A stretch of DNA of 64,000 nucleotides, taken from assembly GCF_027942865.1 (NCBI RefSeq), contig NC_134515.1, forward strand, positions 9,477,339 through 9,541,338, read 5' to 3'. The notes beneath the pieces are model-generated. The model had not been told where the DNA came from and did not search any database. It worked only from the letters and a program-made list of their open reading frames with translations. The first letter of the stretch is position 1. Each line of letters begins with the position of its first letter. A program made the position numbers and the translations under genes. The stretch is from Odontesthes bonariensis (lineage: Eukaryota; Chordata; Actinopteri; Atheriniformes; Atherinopsidae). Below are positions 22,201 to 64,000 of this stretch, piece after piece.

Positions 22201-23015
22201 TTTAAAGGGTTAATGCTTCACTAGCATTCAGCTTTTTTTCCAAAGAGGAAAGAAAGCTCTCTCGCATACACCCGGCGACAAGAGACAGAAAGAGGTAAAA
22301 CGTGATGAGACACTATGAGCAAAGGAGGAACAGCAAGAGAGAAGACGATGGGACACAACGGAAACAAAGAGACTGGAAGATGACGTCACCCGAGGGCCTC
22401 CTGCAGGTGACAGCCATAGATATTATCCATACATAAGTTCGACATGGCAGGAAGTTGTGAATTATGTTTGTGCTGCATGTATACATGTATACATCCCACA
22501 CACTGTATCATCTCACATCAGTTTTACAGAAAACAGCTCATGTGGACTCGGGACAGATGGGGCTCGAGAAAGAACGGTGATGAACACGAAAAGTTCAATG
22601 CTGTTGCTTTCCAACATTCAAATTATATATACATATACTGTATACATAAGTGACCCCCCCCCACCCCCCCACTTATCTTTTAGTATTTTTGCAGCCATTC
22701 TATTTACTATTAGGTTTAAATTAACAGCGTCTTTGTTGGTAACTTCTGTTTTTGTTTGGTTTTTGTTACTTTTTCTTTAGAACAGACACGACAAAACACA
22801 TACACACACAGAAAGAGATAGTGATGAAAGAAAAAAAGAAACAAAGCAATGTCAAATAAAATAAAAAATGAGCACCATCATGTTGAGAAATCAATGTATG
22901 TGCGATGGAAATGACCGAAGTCTAGATAAAGCTTTGACAAAGCGTTTCATTTATCTCGCAAGCAAAGTAGTGACTTCAAAGTGGCTGTAGCCAGATAGGT
23001 GGGGGTGGTGGCGGC

Positions 23016-23038
23016 AGGTAGGTAGGTAGGTAGGTAGA
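23016..23038. repeat. (TAGG)n microsatellite
   Basis: Five to six tandem GGTA units about 550 bases downstream of the atp2b3 stop codon. Confidence 0.9.
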
Positions 23039-23586
23039 TGGCAACAACACTATTAATGAACACCATTAGAAACAGAGTGAGTCAGCCCCCATAGCCACAT
23101 GGCCCTGTTCTGCTGAGGCATTGAGGGATGTGTGGTTTTTCTGGATGTCCGCCCCCCTTTCCCTCCCCATCCCAACCTAAACTCAGGACAGCGCAGCAAG
23201 AGCAGACCCGTGTGCGACAAGTGAGCATTAGGTTGGGCGGGGTTCGGCGGGGTGGGTGGTGCTCCTCAGGAAGGGGGAACAGACTGGAGGAGTTGGGGTG
23301 AGGAGGTTGGAGGGGGTGTTGAGGTGGGGAGTCAGACTGAGAGGGCTGGAGCAAGGGCAAAGGGAGGAAAAGTTGCAATGTTCTCAGGGAGTCGCAAGCA
23401 GAAGTCACCAGCCATTGTCCACTCCCTCGTTTGCCTCCCTCATCCTTGGCCTCCCTCCTGTGAGCTTGTTGTGAGGGAGATTGGATGAAAATGTCACTGT
23501 GTGTCCGCAGCCCTCTCTCGCACTCACCCTTTCCAACCCCTCCCCGAGACTTCCTTCCCCTTCCCCCGACCCATGTTCAGCTTCAG

Positions 23587-63386
<39,800 letters not shown>

Positions 63387-64000
63387 CTGAACCGAGGCAA
63401 AGAGATAAATGTTAGATATTACAATCAAACCTTATCGATATAAAAGTTTGGGTAAAATATCAAGTGTAAGAGACAAATATTGGGTCATCCACCATCAGAA
63501 CTGAAGGATCACAGATTTCTGACTCAATTTAAGTATATGTCGGCACAAACAATGCGAAGACCAAATGCTCTGCCTTTGACTTTAGTTACAACTATTTACA
63601 GTTTATAATGAAAAAGATGGCCCAATATGACGGCAAACCTTTACTCTATTGCAACATTGTATAGTTTGCATGTTCTGCTGTTACCTATGTGCAGTCTGAG
63701 GTTTCAGAAAGAGCCACAGCCCTTTATGTTTGTTGCCTCCGTGTTTACTCAGCCCACTTCTTCTCTGCTAGGACCCTTCATTATGATAAAAACAGATCTG
63801 TACTGGTATGCTTTTTAGGTCACCACACATGAGTGATTTATGAGCACAGCAATTTAAGTTGCTTGATAAACATTCCAAACTAATAACTTTGCCTTTTACA
63901 GCCTTATACTATTGTGTCAAATGTTAATAAAAACAGAATACAAACAGTTGTGGGTGCATGTAACTAATTAAGGTAATTTGCAACAGGTTGGCAATGTAAT
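63387..64000 (-). other. atp2b3: atp2b3 intron running off the window
   Basis: Intron upstream of the first visible coding exon. The exons for the N terminus and TM1 are not present here. Confidence 0.6.

Larger units (their letters stand above)
18720..23586 (-). other. atp2b3: Probable atp2b3 3'UTR and downstream sequence
   Basis: No recognisable coding sequence. Contains an (AAT)n run at 19239-19267, a GGTA/TAGG microsatellite at 23016-23038, a C-run near 22652-22670 and GC-richer G-runs at 23140-23400 next to the last exon. PMCA mRNAs have long 3'UTRs, so much of this may be transcribed; the end cannot be fixed. Confidence 0.4.

Noticed and set aside
22650..22670. C-run considered as a G-quadruplex or i-motif site
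   Set aside because: Two C-runs separated by one A do not give four separate tracts; probably a simple low-complexity stretch.

Overview
The window is vertebrate nuclear DNA, almost certainly from a ray-finned (teleost) fish. Genes are intron-rich with GT-AG junctions that can be read directly. The surrounding DNA is AT-rich and holds typical fish repeats: Tc1/mariner remnants, L2-like LINE tails, a tRNA-headed SINE family ending in ATGGATGG, TTAA-flanked foldback MITEs and many microsatellites. The species cannot be named from sequence alone. There are no bacterial-type operons, CRISPR arrays or phage genes.

Layout. (1) 209-4542, minus: haus7 (augmin subunit 7), complete in 9 coding exons. 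(2) 4543-5855: a short divergent intergenic region containing a Tc1 transposase relic. (3) 5856-7577, plus: las1l (pre-rRNA processing endonuclease), one uninterrupted 573-codon ORF followed about 80 bases later by an A-rich tract, which suggests a retrocopy origin. (4) 9190-12400, plus: crebzf (Zhangfei bZIP factor), with a probable non-coding first exon, a 1.1 kb 5'UTR intron and an uninterrupted 258-codon CDS. (5) 12.4-18.7 kb: intergenic DNA dominated by repeats (LINE 3' end, broken MADF-domain gene, 621-bp palindromic foldback element, SINE). (6) 23587 to beyond 64000, minus: atp2b3 (plasma-membrane Ca2+ ATPase 3). Twenty-four coding exons are placed here; the N-terminal exons lie beyond the right edge. 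It occupies about two thirds of the window, and its introns hold most of the remaining repeats.

atp2b3 is the richest locus. Both classical alternative-splice regions of the PMCA family can be resolved to the base. Site A has two in-frame cassettes (57 and 42 nt). Site C has a 160-nt frame-shifting exon whose inclusion replaces the ETSL-ending tail by one ending GESIP. The constitutive exons carry the phosphorylation loop (SDKTGT), the hinge (GDGTNDGP) and the Ca-site membrane helices.

The genes do not form one pathway: mitotic spindle (haus7), ribosome biogenesis (las1l), stress/HCF-1-linked transcription (crebzf) and calcium export (atp2b3). In human, HAUS7 and ATP2B3 are both in Xq28, so their proximity here looks like an ancient linkage. 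No clearly undescribed biological system was found. The most unusual observations are the intronless las1l, the PMCA2-like site-A exon in atp2b3, the long foldback element and two perfect short hairpins.
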